Of a DNA stretch of 36,111 bases, positions 34,644 through 36,111 are shown one piece after another. Each line of letters begins with the position of its first letter. Position 1 is the first letter of the stretch. The translations under genes were made by a program, and so were the position numbers. Source of the stretch: Desulfobulbaceae bacterium (GTDB lineage Bacteria > Desulfobacterota > Desulfobulbia > Desulfobulbales > VMSU01); the NCBI GenBank assembly GCA_028718985.1, contig JAQUKQ010000015.1, positions 1-36,111 on the forward strand, given 5' to 3'. The notes beneath the pieces were generated by a model that saw only the letters and a list, made by a program, of their open reading frames with translations, was not told the DNA's origin and searched no databases.

Positions 34644-35633
34644 ATGAAACGCCAACAACTCCCTATCCTCCGCCGAACAGTACAAATGGCCTTTGCGTCT
34701 TTCTGCCTTTTCGCAGGCTGGCAATTCTACCGCTTCCAGCAATGGGCCATTGGCAGTTCAGCAACCTACGTGCCCCGTCCCCCATCTGTCGAAGGTTTTC
34801 TGCCGATCAGCGCCCTAGTCTCCCTGAAGCGCCTGATCCTGACCCATCAATACGATCCGATCCACCCGGCAGGGCTAACCATCTTCCTCGCAGCCATCGC
34901 CCTTGGCCTCCTACTCAGAAAAGGATTTTGTGGCTGGATATGCCCAATAGGTTTTACCTCCAACATGGCCGAAACGGTTGGCCGCAAGCTGAAAATAACC
35001 CTCACCCCACCGTACTGGCTCGACATTCCTCTCCTCTCGATCAAATACCTACTCCTTAGCCTCTTCTTCTTTCTGATTCTCTGGAAGATGCCAGGCCAAG
35101 CGATAGAGTCCTTTCTGCGCTCGGAATACAACATGATAGCTGATGCCAAGATGCTCTATTTCTTTATGAACCCCAGTCGCCTGGCAGGAGGGATCATGCT
35201 CGGCCTAGTGGTCGCGTCGTTTTTTCTCCGCAACCCCTGGTGCCGCTACTTTTGTCCCTACGGTGCCCTGCTCGGCTTACTTGCCTATGTCAGCCCGTTT
35301 CAGGTTAAACGCAACGTCGACACCTGCATTTCGTGCAAGAAATGCGAAAAGGTCTGCCCGGGCTCGATCTCGGTCAGTCTTGAAGAAACGATGCGCAGTC
35401 CAGAGTGCATTGGCTGCCTGGAGTGCGTTGCCATCTGCCCGCCAAAAGATTGTCTCGAAATCAAACTGTACAAAAAAACAACCCATCCGTACCTGCTGCC
35501 AGGTGCAGCAATCGCTCTCTTTCTCAGCTTTTGGTTGACGGCCTTAACCACCGGCCACTGGCACAGCCAGCTTCCCATTGACAGCATCAAAAAATCCTAC
35601 GAAACGGGGATAGGCATCATCAAGCCGCGCTAA
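34644..35633 (+). CDS. Membrane-bound 4Fe-4S polyferredoxin of NapH/CcoG type
   Basis: This 329-residue integral membrane protein has about five hydrophobic segments: near residues 12-30, 75-92, 125-148, 170-192 and 288-308. Two Cys motifs at the membrane edge, GFCGWICPIGF and PWCRYFCPYGALLG, are the CxxxCP type of NapH, NosR and CcoG proteins. They are followed by a 2[4Fe-4S] ferredoxin domain (CISCKKCEKVCPG and CIGCLECVAICPP). Relatives pass electrons from the quinone pool to periplasmic acceptors or support metal-centre assembly. No NapG, NosZ or oxidase genes are adjacent, so the partner is unknown. The ATG has CAGGA about 12 nt upstream. Confidence 0.88.
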   Translation: MKRQQLPILRRTVQMAFASFCLFAGWQFYRFQQWAIGSSATYVPRPPSVEGFLPISALVSLKRLILTHQYDPIHPAGLTIFLAAIALGLLLRKGFCGWICPIGFTSNMAETVGRKLKITLTPPYWLDIPLLSIKYLLLSLFFFLILWKMPGQAIESFLRSEYNMIADAKMLYFFMNPSRLAGGIMLGLVVASFFLRNPWCRYFCPYGALLGLLAYVSPFQVKRNVDTCISCKKCEKVCPGSISVSLEETMRSPECIGCLECVAICPPKDCLEIKLYKKTTHPYLLPGAAIALFLSFWLTALTTGHWHSQLPIDSIKKSYETGIGIIKPR

Positions 35634-35643
35634 GCCAAACCTC

Positions 35644-35970
35644 TCAGGTATCGAGTGGCAAGGACACAGATAAGATGGCCAAGGCAGCATCATAGGAGAT
35701 CCCCGCCACTCGAAATCTCTTTCGCCGGCTCTGTGTCCCACCCGCCAGAGTGACAGCCGATTTTGGCACATCAAATAACTTTGCAAGAATTTCGACAATC
35801 ATGCCATTTGCCCTACCATCGACCGGCGGTGCCATGATCCTGAGCTTAACCGCCCCGTCATAAATACCGACGAAGGCATTCTGCGAGGCACGCGGCTGAA
35901 CGTGGACGGTCAGCACTACCCCCTTATCTTTATCCGCTTCAAGAAAGGCGCACTCAGCAGGCAAGGCCAT
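35644..35970 (-). CDS. DUF167 (YggU) family protein
   Basis: This small 108-residue protein of the widespread YggU/DUF167 family has no established biochemical role. Family sequence is seen in VVLTVHVQPRASQNAFVGIY, VKLRIMAPPVDGRANGMIVE and VTLAGGTQSRRKRFRV. It ends ten bases from the convergent polyferredoxin gene and begins 21 bases after the stop of the partial gene to its right, which is on the same strand. Confidence 0.92.
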   Translation of the reverse strand: MALPAECAFLEADKDKGVVLTVHVQPRASQNAFVGIYDGAVKLRIMAPPVDGRANGMIVEILAKLFDVPKSAVTLAGGTQSRRKRFRVAGISYDAALAILSVSLPLDT

Positions 35971-35991
35971 CGTTTTGCAGGGCCGTCAACC

Positions 35992-36111
35992 TTAGCGCCG
36001 CGTCCTCGTCACCCCATCCTGATCCAACGGATCTTCCAGGGTAAACATGACCTCGTCATCCATTTCAGGAATCGAAACACTCGGCTCATCTTCAAAATCG
36101 AGCCCACCAAC
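35992..36111 (-). CDS. C-terminal end of an unidentified acidic protein
   Basis: Thirty-nine codons and a TAA stop are open to the right window edge on the minus strand. The visible tail is very acidic (for example DFEDEPSVSIPEMDDEVMFT) and ends TRTRR. Its position directly upstream of DUF167 is where many deltaproteobacteria have a DivIVA-domain gene, so that is a possible identity. Nothing in the short sequence proves it. Confidence 0.6.
   Translation of the reverse strand, partial: VGGLDFEDEPSVSIPEMDDEVMFTLEDPLDQDGVTRTRR

Noticed and set aside
34445-35059. A 204-codon plus-strand frame ahead of and overlapping the polyferredoxin
   Set aside because: It has Pro/Ser/Arg-rich low-complexity sequence, and most of it is the +1 shadow of the clearly real polyferredoxin gene. 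No family features are seen.
1-36111. CRISPR arrays, insertion sequences, tRNA or rRNA genes
   Set aside because: No regularly spaced repeats, transposase motifs, cloverleaf-like or rRNA-like segments were recognised by reading. A tRNAscan or Infernal run would be decisive.

Overview
The window looks like chromosome from a Gram-negative, anaerobic member of the Desulfobacterota (old Deltaproteobacteria), most plausibly a Desulfobulbales-type relative. This is inferred from gene order and gene types: a plsX-fabH-fabG-acpP-fabF-rpiB-glyA-nrdR-ribDE-ribBA-ribH-nusB superoperon of deltaproteobacterial layout, a decahaem secreted cytochrome, a ferredoxin-fused EtfA and lipoproteins with lipoboxes. 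No mobile element, CRISPR array, rRNA or tRNA was recognised.

Region 1 (1-2563, minus strand): a tight cluster of a GNAT acetyltransferase, a DUF2156 protein, an unrecognised cupin-like protein and truA, which runs off the left edge. About 560 bp without a gene follows; it holds a small hairpin and a candidate promoter.

Region 2 (3124-12212, plus strand): a complete seven-gene chemosensory operon in the exact order of the Pseudomonas Wsp system: WspA receptor, WspB CheW, WspC CheR-TPR, WspD CheW, WspE CheA-REC, WspF CheB and WspR REC-GGDEF. Its expected output is c-di-GMP rather than flagellar switching. WspE carries two HPt domains.

Region 3 (12213-14873): an AT-rich intergenic stretch with a sigma-54-like promoter, then a secreted protein with ten CXXCH haem sites, closed by a strong bidirectional terminator.

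Region 4 (14898-15997): a SPOR-NlpC/P60 lipoprotein (minus) and, divergently, a 33-residue ribosomal protein bTHX.

Region 5 (16009-34308, minus strand, transcribed right to left): a long housekeeping block of yceD, rpmF, plsX, fabH, an acyl-CoA dehydrogenase, etfB, ferredoxin-etfA, fabG, acpP, fabF, rpiB, glyA, dCMP deaminase, nrdR, ribD, an OmpA-type lipoprotein, ribE, ribBA, ribH, nusB and ftsK. Its main oddity is that an acyl-CoA dehydrogenase/Etf module occupies the place between fabH and fabG where fabD normally sits.

Region 6 (34644-36111): a plus-strand membrane polyferredoxin of NapH/CcoG type, converging on a DUF167 gene and the tail of an unidentified acidic protein on the minus strand.
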